Source: Clostridium_AW sp963515715
Lineage (GTDB): Bacteria > Bacillota > Clostridia > Clostridiales > Clostridiaceae
Direction: 5' to 3'
DNA: 64,000 nucleotides
Assembly: GCF_963515715.1 (NCBI RefSeq)
Contig: NZ_CAUPZS010000007.1
Span: 62,001-126,000 of the forward strand
A program made the translations under genes and the position numbers. The notes under the pieces are model-generated. The model had not been told where the DNA came from, did not search any database, and saw only the letters and a list, made by a program, of their open reading frames with translations. Shown here piece by piece: positions 16,646 through 25,433 of the stretch (position 1 is the first letter of the stretch; every line of letters begins with the position of its first letter).

Positions 16646-17089
16646 TTGATTCACTCCTAACATAGCGTAATAATTATATTGTAACACATTCTAATACTAT
16701 CCTATTTCTATTATGATATTCTTTTAATAAAAATCCAATGCTTATTATTGATTATTATAAGGGATAATATGCTATATGAGGAAGTATTATAATGAATTAG
16801 TATAATCAATTATTAATAATAGTTGGTAGTGTCCATTATTTATGATAAAATAAAGAAAATACTTAATATTTATGTTAACCTATTAAAGATATGTTCTTTT
16901 TTAGTGTTTTAATAACATTCTTAATAGCTTATTTCAATATATGTATTTTTAGAATTTAAACAAACTTTATAATTTTTTAAGGAAAATATAATGTTTATTT
17001 CATGATAGGTTAAGATTTGTGTTTTATAATTAACAAGTAAGATATGTGAAAAAATATATTAAAAACATTAAGGAGCTTGGTATGATGAA
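16646..17089. other. 444-base intergenic region, nothing recognised
   Basis: Very AT-rich spacer between the divergent recQ and the 17090 gene. It contains no open frame with a ribosome site, no strong hairpin and no clear consensus promoter pair. The promoters of both genes must lie here. Confidence 0.5.
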
Positions 17090-17647
17090 ATGAGTAGTAA
17101 ATATATTTATTTAATTTTTTCAAGAACAGGAACATGGCTTTCACAGGCAATAAGTATCTTCTCCGAAACTAAATATGTACATGCATCAGTTAGCTTTGAT
17201 AGCAGCTTTAAAAAGATGTATTCTTTTGGTAGGACTAACCCTAATAATCCTTTTTCGGGAGGATTAGTTGAAGAAAGCTTATATGGTGGAGTTTATAGGA
17301 AGTTTAGAAGAAGTGAATGCTTAATATACAGAATACCTGTTACTGAGGAACAATACAATTCTCTTAAGAGAGAAATAGAATTCTTTTTAATAAAAAAACA
17401 CAAATATAGATATAATTTCTTGGGATTGTTTGGGGTATTACTAAACAAACCTTTTAAAAGAAGAAACTATTATTTTTGCTCACAATTTGTCTCGGAAGTA
17501 TTAATTAGAAGCAACATTTATAATTCACATAAAATTCCTGAACTAATTACACCAGATGATTTGTTTGAAATTAGAAATAAGGAAATGATATACGAAGGAT
17601 TTATTAATGATTACTATAGATTTGATAATTTATACAGTTTTAGTTAG
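17090..17647 (+). CDS. Putative NlpC/P60-like (permuted papain fold) protein
   Basis: A 185-residue cytoplasmic protein resembling the YiiX/permuted NlpC-P60 group. The candidate catalytic pair is a His in KYVHASVSFD (about residue 31) and a Cys in YYFCSQFVSEVL (about residue 130), in the permuted order His before Cys. No signal peptide or wall-binding domain is seen, so it is probably not a secreted wall hydrolase. Related proteins act on lipids, amides or peptides. It is monocistronic with GGAG before the ATG. Function is unknown. Confidence 0.7.
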   Translation: MSSKYIYLIFSRTGTWLSQAISIFSETKYVHASVSFDSSFKKMYSFGRTNPNNPFSGGLVEESLYGGVYRKFRRSECLIYRIPVTEEQYNSLKREIEFFLIKKHKYRYNFLGLFGVLLNKPFKRRNYYFCSQFVSEVLIRSNIYNSHKIPELITPDDLFEIRNKEMIYEGFINDYYRFDNLYSFS

Positions 17648-17731
17648 CTATTAATTAATGAAAATTTAGGAATTATATAATAATTTTATAAAGATTTAAA
17701 TTTTTAAAACATATTATTTAAAATAAAAATT

Positions 17732-17785
17732 ACCCCGCTAAGTAGATTTCGCAACAGTTTTTTACTGTACTTACTTAACGGGGTT
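17732..17785 (-). terminator. Terminator after the GHL10 gene
   Basis: ACCCCGCTAAGTA (17732-17744) pairs with TACTTAACGGGGT (17773-17785) with one mismatch, around a loop that has its own small ACAGT/ACTGT pairing. The minus-strand exit is AATTTTTATTTT. It lies 16 bases past the stop of the minus-strand gene. Confidence 0.75.
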
Positions 17786-17800
17786 CTCTTAATTTTAAGA

Positions 17801-19069
17801 TTACATGTCATGCCAATGCATTTGAGGAATTTTTGTTTTTGTTGGGTAAAAAGCTTTTAGTATGTTTTTAATTCCTAGCTTGTTTGCTTTTAAGTCTCTT
17901 AAGCTAAAAAAGCTTTCTCCCACAACATTTTTATTGCTCCTTGCATATTTAACTTGATTTATAATCTCATTTTTTTTGCCCCATGCCTGACCATAAGATT
18001 TTGTATCTCCTAACTTATATGCAGCATGTCCAATATATAAATGAACATTTTTATCTTCAACTTGCTTTGACCACCAATCTACCAATGTAGCATAAGGAGA
18101 GTGCTTATTTTCAAATTCCCAATATATTTGAGGAACAATATAATCAATCCACTCTTCGTCAATCCATTTTTTTGAGTCCGTATATATAGCGTCGTAGCTA
18201 CTTAATCCAGTAGTAGGTGTTCCTCCAAAAGAAGTTCCATTTCTCCATATACCAAAGGGACTAACTCCAAATTTTACATTAGGTTTTGTTTCTTTTATTC
18301 TATTGTTGAGTTCTTTTATAAATTTATTAACATTATCTCTTCTCCAATCAGCTATTGAAGAGTATCCCTTACCATACTGTGCGTATGTATTACTATCCTG
18401 AAAAATAACTCCTTTTTCAGGATAAGGATAAAAATAATCATCTATGTGAACACCGTCGATATCATAATTTTTAACAACCTCTAGTATAGTATTTATTACA
18501 TATTCCCGAGCTTGTGGAATGCCTATATCTAACCAGTGGTAGTTTCCATATCTAATTATCCAATTGGGATTGCTTTTTAATGGACTGCCCTTAGGTAAAC
18601 TATTTATATAAATTTGTTTATTAAAGTATTTAGCATTACTATCGATTCTAAAGGGATTAAACCAAGCATGAAACTCTAAATTTCTACGATGAGCTTCATC
18701 TAAGGCAAATTTCAACGGATCATATCCAGGATTTTTCCCTAAAGTTCCTGTTAAATATTTTGACCATGGAGCATAGGTAGATGGAAATAAAGCATCGCCC
18801 ATTCCTCTAACTTGAAAGAAGACAGTATTCATATTATTTTCTTGAATAAATTTCATATCATCTACTAAAGTTGATTTTTGCGCCTGTATATTTTTATAAT
18901 GTTTGTTTGAAGGCCAATCTATATTATGAACAGTGGTCATCCAAACAGCTCGTACCTCACCATCAGTAGATTCCTCCATTCCGTGAACTACAAATTTCCT
19001 TGGAAATATAGTAATAAAAATTACAAATACAATAAATAGTGATATTTTAGTAATTAATCTTTTTTTCAA
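17801..19069 (-). CDS. Secreted GHL10/DUF187-type glycosidase (YngK-like)
   Basis: A 422-residue exported protein with an N-terminal signal peptide (about residues 1-29) and a TIM-barrel domain of the glycosyl-hydrolase-like GHL10 family. Family blocks are EVRAVWMTTVHNIDWP, NTVFFQVRGMGDALFPS, the HAWFNPFRI strand, DGVHIDDYFYPYP (a likely catalytic Asp pair) and IDYIVPQIYWEFEN. Relatives such as YngK are poorly characterised; a role on cell-envelope polysaccharide is likely but unproven. It is monocistronic, and the ribosome site is weak (GGAGAAATAG). Confidence 0.88.
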   Translation of the reverse strand: MKKRLITKISLFIVFVIFITIFPRKFVVHGMEESTDGEVRAVWMTTVHNIDWPSNKHYKNIQAQKSTLVDDMKFIQENNMNTVFFQVRGMGDALFPSTYAPWSKYLTGTLGKNPGYDPLKFALDEAHRRNLEFHAWFNPFRIDSNAKYFNKQIYINSLPKGSPLKSNPNWIIRYGNYHWLDIGIPQAREYVINTILEVVKNYDIDGVHIDDYFYPYPEKGVIFQDSNTYAQYGKGYSSIADWRRDNVNKFIKELNNRIKETKPNVKFGVSPFGIWRNGTSFGGTPTTGLSSYDAIYTDSKKWIDEEWIDYIVPQIYWEFENKHSPYATLVDWWSKQVEDKNVHLYIGHAAYKLGDTKSYGQAWGKKNEIINQVKYARSNKNVVGESFFSLRDLKANKLGIKNILKAFYPTKTKIPQMHWHDM

Positions 19070-19163
19070 ATCTATTTCTCCAATCTTATTTGTTATAAAT
19101 AATTATCGATTTTCTTATGAAATTATTTAAGGGTTTTGCTCATTTATATTATTTTTCTTATTT

Positions 19164-19817
19164 CTAGTCATATTTGATGATGAGACCTAATAGTCTTGAG
19201 AGTAAGACTGCCTGCATTGGAGACACCACAGCTCCAGATAAATCTTCTATTCTTACACCAATTCCTTCTACTTCACAACTACTTAAATCAATACCATTTA
19301 AATTTGTTCCTGATAATTCTGCCTGTTGCAAATTAGAATGGAAAAATTCAACTTCAGAAAAACGGGATTGCTGGAAGTCTACGCTATGTAATAAAGAATT
19401 TTTAAAGCTTACTCTTTTGCAGTGAGAAAATCTAAAAAATGCGTAGCGACCATTGCAATTATCAAAGGTAACGTTTTGAAGAGTGGATTCACTTAAATTT
19501 ATGCCCATAATTTTGCAGTTTATCATCTCGACTCTATGTATGATCGCACCGCTCAGATCAGCATTAGATAAGTCGCAGTCTTCAAATTTAACATCTGTTA
19601 AATCAAAAAACTTAAATGATACTTCTTTGAATATAACATTCTTAAATACAATTTGTTTTAAGATCACACGTTCTGCAGTTTCATTTTCAATGGAACAATT
19701 GGAAATAATGCCCATAGACATAAAGTCCTCATCTTGTATATTAACAAAGGGTGGTAGCATATCTAATATCTCTGGTATTTGGGATGGTAAGATTTTATTA
19801 CGTTTTTTATTATTCAT
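19164..19817 (-). CDS. Pentapeptide-repeat protein
   Basis: A 217-residue protein whose middle (about residues 55-195) consists of pentapeptide-type repeats of the A(D/N)LXX form, for example LSNADLSGAII, SESTLQNVTF and HSNLQQAELSGTNLNGIDL. These fold as a square right-handed beta-helix. No signal peptide. Some relatives mimic DNA and protect gyrase, but the repeats here are loose (many with F in the central position) and no gyrase link is shown. AGGAGA precedes the ATG. Confidence 0.85.
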   Translation of the reverse strand: MNNKKRNKILPSQIPEILDMLPPFVNIQDEDFMSMGIISNCSIENETAERVILKQIVFKNVIFKEVSFKFFDLTDVKFEDCDLSNADLSGAIIHRVEMINCKIMGINLSESTLQNVTFDNCNGRYAFFRFSHCKRVSFKNSLLHSVDFQQSRFSEVEFFHSNLQQAELSGTNLNGIDLSSCEVEGIGVRIEDLSGAVVSPMQAVLLSRLLGLIIKYD

Positions 19818-20106
19818 AAAACTTCTCCTGTTTCATTTAAGTTAGTGGAGTAATTTTTCCACAGTTTAGTAATATTGTATCATTTGGCATTTACTTAATC
19901 AAAACATTATCTAATAATGTAGGAGGAGTATTTAAAAAAGGTTCTATTGCTTTTGAAGCATATTGTTAAGTGAGTTATTAAGAAGAAGGGTGTGTTTTAC
20001 TTGTAGAGAATAATTTCTTATCGTATAATATAGTAAATAATGTAAAAAATTCCTTGTGACAAAGTATATAGATTCAATTATTATTGTCATTCAAAGGGGG
20101 ATAAAT

Positions 20107-20328
20107 TTGAAAAATAGGGTTATTGATTGTGTGTTGGATGTTTGTCCTATTCCTTTAATAAAAGCAAAGCTTAACTACAAGAAACTAACTTCAGGAGAGA
20201 GCATTACTATAGTTACAGATCATAGTTGTTCCTGCCAAAATATAAAAGATGCCTTTAATGCAATGAAGGCATCTATAAACATAGAAGAGGAGATGGGCAT
20301 TTGGTATATTACTATAACAAAGCAATAG
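20107..20328 (+). CDS. TusA-like sulfur-carrier protein
   Basis: A 73-residue TusA/SirA-fold protein. The persulfide-carrying cysteine is in VCPIPLIKAK (Cys13), the family CPxP motif. A second feature is DHSCSCQNI, the loop seen in YedF-type members. The start is a TTG at 20107, with AAAGGGGG seven bases upstream; a frame extension to an ATG at 20056 would lack a ribosome site. It faces the LysR gene tail to tail and belongs with the YeeE/TusA cluster that follows. Confidence 0.85.
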   Translation: MKNRVIDCVLDVCPIPLIKAKLNYKKLTSGESITIVTDHSCSCQNIKDAFNAMKASINIEEEMGIWYITITKQ

Positions 20329-20379
20329 CACTAGCTATAAAGCTTTTCAATGAGAAGAACTAAGAAACCTTTTGTATAA

Positions 20380-21276
20380 TCAACAAAAGGTCTCTCTTCC
20401 ATATCTTTTAATATAGTTTATGAAATCTTTTATGTAGACATTTGAAGCTATATGCTTATTATATATCATACTTATTTTGCAGTCACATATTTGCTCCGTT
20501 ATACTGGCTTTTTTCAAGACTTTTGAATAAATTTCTTTTTTCACAGAGGTATAAGGAACTATGGAAGCTCCATAATCTGCCATAACAGAAACCTTTATCG
20601 CTTCAATAGATTCTAGTTCCATTTCAACATTTAAATTTTTTATATTTTTCATAGATATCAGTGTATTAATCATATCTCTAGTGCTCGTCCCTTCTGGTGG
20701 AAGTATTAAGGGCAATTCACATATTTCCTCTATACTAATATTAGTTTTATCTATATTCCTTTTATTGGAGTAGATAAATACTAATTCGTTACTACATATT
20801 TCATAACATTCCATACCTTTTATATTTGTTTCTCCATTAATAAAACCAATATCGCAACTTAAATCCAATACACTATCGATAACTTTTTTACTCTCTTCAA
20901 TTCTAAGATTAAATTTAAGATTATGCCTATCTTTTTTAAAAAGATGTAATGTACAGGGTAAAAGATATTGACCAACTGTACTACAGGAGCAAATTTTTAT
21001 ATTTTGCATATTAGACTTCTTTAGTTGTTCTAATTCTTTTATCATATTTTCATATATATTTATTAGAGTTTCTGCATAGCTTTCAATGATTTCACCCTCC
21101 TCAGTTAAGAGAAGTCCTTTATTACTTCTTATCATTAATTGAGAGTCTAGCGTTTTCTCTAAAGATTGTATTTGCTGACTTAAGGCAGATTGTGTCATAT
21201 GAAGACTTGATGCAGCTTTTGATATGCTATTTTGCTTCAAAGTTTCTAAAAATGATATTAAATAATTTATATTCAT
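20380..21276 (-). CDS. LysR-family regulator of the sulfur/selenium cluster
   Basis: A 298-residue LysR-type regulator: an N-terminal winged helix-turn-helix (SISKAASSLHMTQSALSQQIQSLEKTLDSQL is typical, residues 17-47) and a C-terminal ligand-binding domain resembling that of CysB-type proteins. It is transcribed away from the YeeE gene at 21498, and the 221-base gap between them is the likely regulatory region. The classical arrangement suggests that it controls the YeeE-TusA-YeeE operon in response to a sulfur compound (inference). Confidence 0.9.
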   Translation of the reverse strand: MNINYLISFLETLKQNSISKAASSLHMTQSALSQQIQSLEKTLDSQLMIRSNKGLLLTEEGEIIESYAETLINIYENMIKELEQLKKSNMQNIKICSCSTVGQYLLPCTLHLFKKDRHNLKFNLRIEESKKVIDSVLDLSCDIGFINGETNIKGMECYEICSNELVFIYSNKRNIDKTNISIEEICELPLILPPEGTSTRDMINTLISMKNIKNLNVEMELESIEAIKVSVMADYGASIVPYTSVKKEIYSKVLKKASITEQICDCKISMIYNKHIASNVYIKDFINYIKRYGRETFC

Positions 21277-21497
21277 AATTTCTCCTCTTTTGGATCGTTA
21301 ATATTTTAATTATTTCAAAACTATTATACCATATAATTACAATAATATTTTCAGAAAATTAAAATATCAGTATAACAAATTCTAATCTTATATCAGAAAA
21401 ACTAATGATTTTCTTTAGATTACATGTAGTAAAATTATATTGTAAAGATCTTAGTTTGTAAGTTAGTTAATTAACAAACAATTAAGGAGGTGAGAAA

Positions 21498-22160
21498 ATG
21501 TCTGAAGTTAAAACTTCCGTTTCAAGAAGACCTAAAAAGAAAAAGGTTAACCAAATACCATTTGGTGTGGCTTTATTTATTGCAATTATTGGAGTAGGTT
21601 TTTTCATGGGAAATAACAATCCAAGAGCATCCCTAATGTGGATGTTTGGTGTAGCAGCAGGATTTACACTTCAAAGATCTAGATTTTGTTTTACTGCATC
21701 TTTAAGAGATCCAGTACTCACAGGAGGGACATCCCTTACTAAGGCAGTTATTATTACTATAGCTACTGCTAGTGTAGGATTTATATCTATTCAATATGGA
21801 GCTTATGTTAAAGGAAATCCTATACCAGGTAATATATCACCAGTAGGGGTGCATATAGCTATTGGAGCCATAATGTTTGGTATAGGTGCAGTAATAGCTG
21901 GAGGATGTGCTTCTGGAACTCTGATGAGAGTGGGAGAAGGCTTTTTAATGCAAATGCTTGCCTTTATATTCTTTGTTATAGGTTCCTTATGGGGAGCAAA
22001 GGATTTCGGTTGGTGGGCAGAAAAGTTTATGCCTGAAAAGGGAGTATTTCTGCCTGATGTATTAGGATGGGCACCTGCAGTAGCTTTTCAGTGTATAGCA
22101 TTATTAGGATTATATATTTTAGCTGAGTGGTTTGGCAATAAAAAATCTCAAGAAAATTAA
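21498..22160 (+). CDS. YeeE/YedE-family transporter half (first subunit)
   Basis: A 220-residue membrane protein with about five hydrophobic helices, half the size of a full YeeE/YedE. Conserved cysteines are in LQRSRFCFTASLRDP (Cys64) and AGGCASGTLMRVGEG (Cys137). Full-length YeeE carries thiosulfate across the membrane using such cysteines, while YedE proteins are linked to selenium metabolism. A TusA gene separates it from the second half at 22454. AAGGAGGTGA precedes the ATG. Thiosulfate or a selenium species is the likely cargo; the choice cannot be made here. Confidence 0.9.
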   Translation: MSEVKTSVSRRPKKKKVNQIPFGVALFIAIIGVGFFMGNNNPRASLMWMFGVAAGFTLQRSRFCFTASLRDPVLTGGTSLTKAVIITIATASVGFISIQYGAYVKGNPIPGNISPVGVHIAIGAIMFGIGAVIAGGCASGTLMRVGEGFLMQMLAFIFFVIGSLWGAKDFGWWAEKFMPEKGVFLPDVLGWAPAVAFQCIALLGLYILAEWFGNKKSQEN

Positions 22161-22195
22161 TTTATTTATTAAATATTTTTAAGGAGGAATTTGTT

Positions 22196-22423
22196 ATGTC
22201 AGAAAAAAGATTAGATTGTTTAGGAGAGGCTTGTCCAGTACCTTTAATTAAAACTCAAAAGAAGATGGAAACTATGAAGGTGGGAGAAGCATTAATAGTT
22301 GATATAGATCATAGTTGTGCAATGAAAAATATACCGGAATGGGCTAGAAAAGAAGGTCATAATGTGGAAATTGAAGAAGTAGATGATGGTCAATGGGAGA
22401 TATTTATTGAAAAGACTAAGTAA
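22196..22423 (+). CDS. TusA/YedF-like sulfur-carrier protein
   Basis: A 75-residue TusA-fold protein with the motif EACPVPLIKTQKKM (Cys13) and the DHSCAMKNI loop. It lies between two half-size YeeE/YedE genes, 35 bases after the first, with AAGGAGGA before its ATG. The cysteine probably accepts sulfur (or selenium) arriving through the membrane partners and hands it to an acceptor. It shares CPxP and DHSC features with the 73-residue TusA at 20107, so the locus has two carriers. Confidence 0.92.
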   Translation: MSEKRLDCLGEACPVPLIKTQKKMETMKVGEALIVDIDHSCAMKNIPEWARKEGHNVEIEEVDDGQWEIFIEKTK

Positions 22424-22453
22424 TTACTAGAAGTTTGAATAGGAGGATATAAA

Positions 22454-22987
22454 ATGGAAATTAAAAATAATCCATACTATAAAAAGCTTCTTAAAGATCC
22501 TTGGACTTATGTAACTGGAGGAGTAATACTAGGACTGCTTAATATAGGTATGTTTGCATCCACAGGAAAAGCTTGGGGAGTTACTACTCCTCTATCCTAC
22601 TGGGGAGCATGGATTTATAAATTCTTTGGTGGGCACCCTGAAAATTGGTATTACTTTCAACAAAAGTCTCATGCTGCAGCATTAAGCGGTGGATTTATAA
22701 ATGATATGCATTCTGTATCTAATGTAGGCATAATTGTGGGAGCTTTTTTAGCGACCTTATTAGCTTCTCAATTTAGGATTAAAAAAATTAAATCCATGAA
22801 GCAAGTAATAGCAGCTATCCTTGGAGGATTGCTTATGGGGTACGGTGCAAGAATATCTTTTGGATGTAATATAGGGGCTTTATTTAGTGGAATAGCTTCC
22901 ATGTCTCTACATGGTTGGATGTATTGGATATTCATATTTATAGGTGCTTGGATTGGAAGCAAGCTTTTAGTTAAATATTTTATGTAA
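22454..22987 (+). CDS. YeeE/YedE-family transporter half (second subunit)
   Basis: A 177-residue membrane protein, the second half-size YeeE/YedE. The key cysteine lies in GYGARISFGCNIGALF (Cys138), matching the second-repeat cysteine of full-length YeeE. Three to four clear helices are seen: residues 19-36, 91-107, 117-134 and 153-172. AGGAGGA precedes the ATG. Together with the 21498 gene it should form a heteromeric channel. Loss of a single fused frame is natural here, not a frameshift: both halves have their own ribosome sites. Confidence 0.9.
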   Translation: MEIKNNPYYKKLLKDPWTYVTGGVILGLLNIGMFASTGKAWGVTTPLSYWGAWIYKFFGGHPENWYYFQQKSHAAALSGGFINDMHSVSNVGIIVGAFLATLLASQFRIKKIKSMKQVIAAILGGLLMGYGARISFGCNIGALFSGIASMSLHGWMYWIFIFIGAWIGSKLLVKYFM

Positions 22988-23012
22988 TGATATTGTTCAT
23001 ATTTCGTAAATC

Positions 23013-23037
23013 AAGGTGGCTTTAATAGAGCCACCTT
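23013..23037 (+). terminator. Hairpin after the second YeeE half
   Basis: AAGGTGGCT (23013-23021) pairs with AGCCACCTT (23029-23037), loop 7. There is no T-run behind it, so it may be an mRNA-stabilising or partial terminator between the transporter and the flavoprotein gene. Confidence 0.4.
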
Positions 23038-23118
23038 ATGATTTAGGTTGAGAATAAAAAACAAGTATAAATTAAAACCTTTTTAAATTTTTAAAGAAGG
23101 TGAAAGGTAGGGAAGACT

Positions 23119-24354
23119 ATGGAAAAAAAGCATGAATATTATGACGTAGTTATAATAGGAGGAGGTGCCGGTGGGTTAACCTCCGCTATATATTGTGGTA
23201 GAGCACAGCTTAAAACTTTATTAATTGAAAAATCTCTTGTGGGTGGACTTGCTACCTATACCAGTGAAATAGCTAATTATCCTGGTTTCCCAGAGGATAT
23301 TTCAGGCACAGAACTTATGAATTTATTCCATAAGCAAGCTAAAAAATTTGGAGTGAATTTTAAGCTTACAGACGTTAGAGGTGTTAATCTAGAGGGAAAA
23401 GACAAGTTAGTGGAAACCTTTAGGACAGTATACCATGCTAAAACCGTAATTATATCTACCGGTGGCAAGCCAAGACTTACAAAGGCATTAAATGAAGAAA
23501 ATTTCCTATATGATAAGGGTATTTCCTTCTGTGCTACTTGTGATGCTGCATATTATACTGGGAAAACTGTTATGATTATAGGTAGTGGAGATGCAGCAAT
23601 TGAGGAAGGCATGTTTTTAACAAAATTTGCAGATAAGGTAATAGTATCAGTTATTCATGATGAAGGAATTATGGATGCCAATAAGATAGCTCAAGCACAA
23701 GCTCTTAAAAACCCTAAGATGGAATTTGTATGGAATACAATGGTACATTCTTTTGAGGGAGAAGAGAGATTAAATAAGGTAGTACTTAAAAATGTTAAGA
23801 CTGGAGAACTTATAGACACAAGGGTAGATGGATGCTTTTTATTTATCGGATATTTACCTAATACAGAAATATTCAAGGGACAAATTGACTTAACCCCTCA
23901 AGGTTTTATTAAGACCAATGAAAATATGGAAACTAATGTAGAGGGAGTATTTGCAACGGGAGATGTAAGAGATAAGTTTTTAAAACAAGTATCTACAGCT
24001 GTTGGCGACGGAGCTATAGCAGGAGTTGGTGCGGAGAAATATATTGCAGAGTCAGAGATATTTGAAGAAGAAATAATGCAAAAGAATAAATTAGGACTAA
24101 TTTATCTATGGTCTCCTATTGATGAGGAGAGTAGAGAGTTATTGAAGATTATTGAAGAAGTGGAGTCAGAAATGGCAGCTACCCTTCAAGTGAATAAGAT
24201 AGACGTATACAAAAATTCAAGCTTAGCTTCTAGGCTGGGAAATGTAGAAGCACCGGGCTTAATTTTCACAAAAGAAGGAGAAGTAGTCTTAAGAGAGAAA
24301 AACATAACAAAGGAGAATATCGTTAGGATATTAAGTGAACTATCAAAAAAATAA
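23119..24354 (+). CDS. Thioredoxin-reductase-like flavoprotein with a cysteine-less thioredoxin-fold tail
   Basis: A 411-residue FAD/NAD(P)H pyridine-nucleotide-disulfide oxidoreductase. Motifs: FAD-binding VVIIGGGAGGLTSAIY, the redox pair CATC (Cys138, Cys141), the NADPH-binding MIIGSGDAAIEEG, and the FAD ribityl site VFATGDVRD. The C-terminal 87 residues look like a thioredoxin fold, but the expected WCGPC is WSPIDEE, without cysteines, while the cis-Pro region (VEAPGLIF) remains. It follows the YeeE-TusA-YeeE genes and may reduce the sulfur carrier or a product of it (inference). Confidence 0.88.
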   Translation: MEKKHEYYDVVIIGGGAGGLTSAIYCGRAQLKTLLIEKSLVGGLATYTSEIANYPGFPEDISGTELMNLFHKQAKKFGVNFKLTDVRGVNLEGKDKLVETFRTVYHAKTVIISTGGKPRLTKALNEENFLYDKGISFCATCDAAYYTGKTVMIIGSGDAAIEEGMFLTKFADKVIVSVIHDEGIMDANKIAQAQALKNPKMEFVWNTMVHSFEGEERLNKVVLKNVKTGELIDTRVDGCFLFIGYLPNTEIFKGQIDLTPQGFIKTNENMETNVEGVFATGDVRDKFLKQVSTAVGDGAIAGVGAEKYIAESEIFEEEIMQKNKLGLIYLWSPIDEESRELLKIIEEVESEMAATLQVNKIDVYKNSSLASRLGNVEAPGLIFTKEGEVVLREKNITKENIVRILSELSKK

Positions 24355-24382
24355 AGAGGTTTGTCCAGTAACTCCTTATAAA

Positions 24383-24415
24383 ATGGCAATATCCATTTCG
24401 GGTATTGCCATATAT
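24383..24415 (+). terminator. Terminator of the sulfur cluster
   Basis: ATGGCAAT (24383-24390) pairs with ATTGCCAT (24404-24411), followed by ATATTTTATC. It lies 28 bases past the flavoprotein stop. Confidence 0.65.
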
Positions 24416-24455
24416 TTTATCATATATTAATAGATTTCGAGAAAGTGTAAACTAT

Positions 24456-25391
24456 TTATGATACGGTCCTCGTAGCGCTTCTAAGTGTGGCCTTTCTTTT
24501 AATTGTAAATATTAGAACTGCTATAGAAATTATTAATATGGCAGTAGTTATAATCCCTGCCTCTAATCCATATATTCCACCATTAATTAAGCTTTTAGAT
24601 TCATTGCCAGTAAAAATCAAAATTGATGTGTTTACTTTTCTACCACTAATACTAATTCCACAGAATACTTCTAATATATAATTCCATGAACTATGTATAG
24701 CACCTATGATCCATATATTCATTTCTTTTATCATAAATAAAGAAACAAATATAGAAAATAACATTGTATTAACAAAACCAATTGTCCCAAATTGAACACC
24801 ACTTGCAAACAATGGTGGTAAATGTGGAAATGTAAAAACTAATGAACTAATGAGAACTGCCCAAAACATTGATGTTTTTTTAGAAAGTGAGGTCATTAGA
24901 TAACCTCTGCACATCACTTCTTCAGCCATACCTTGAATAATATAACCAAATAAAAATAAAATTACTGATAATAAATTTATATCATTATTTATACCACTAA
25001 AAGTTAAAGCTCTAGCAGAAATTGGAATAAGTAGTACTGGTAATATAAGAATAATACCTATTATAGACCCTTTTAAATAGCTGATAATAAAGCCTTTTTT
25101 AATGAAGCCCATTGATTGCATAGATCTCTTTTCAATAAATTTGCAGTATATAATAGTGCCAATAATGAAGAATATAAATCCCAAAAGCCGCATAGTTGGT
25201 ACTAAAATATTATCTGGCATAGCATCACTAAAAATATTAATACCAATACATTTAAAAACTATAATTATGAATATCTGTCCAATAATTCCCGATGCCATGT
25301 AAATTCCTATAAACCCCAGTATGGATTTTATGATACCTACAATTGAATTTTTGTTTTTCATAAATGACGACTTAATTTGTGATATGCTCAT
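24456..25391 (-). CDS. CPBP-family intramembrane metalloprotease
   Basis: A 311-residue multi-pass membrane protein of the CPBP/CAAX protease family. The catalytic motifs are EEVMCRGYLM (Glu-Glu...Arg), then the His in FTFPHLPP and the His-x-x-x-Asn in GAIHSSWNYILEVF. These proteins process prenylated or bacteriocin-related peptides or protect against them. It is 42 bases downstream of an XRE regulator on the same strand and probably forms an operon with it. Its substrate is unknown. Confidence 0.88.
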   Translation of the reverse strand: MSISQIKSSFMKNKNSIVGIIKSILGFIGIYMASGIIGQIFIIIVFKCIGINIFSDAMPDNILVPTMRLLGFIFFIIGTIIYCKFIEKRSMQSMGFIKKGFIISYLKGSIIGIILILPVLLIPISARALTFSGINNDINLLSVILFLFGYIIQGMAEEVMCRGYLMTSLSKKTSMFWAVLISSLVFTFPHLPPLFASGVQFGTIGFVNTMLFSIFVSLFMIKEMNIWIIGAIHSSWNYILEVFCGISISGRKVNTSILIFTGNESKSLINGGIYGLEAGIITTAILIISIAVLIFTIKRKATLRSATRTVS

Positions 25392-25433
25392 CTTTTTTCT
25401 CCTTACTATTTATTGTAGTAAGATGAATTTTGA

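Noticed and set aside
19900..20056. Small gene after the AGGAGGAG near 19921
   Set aside because: The frame behind it has no start codon and stops after about 13 codons.
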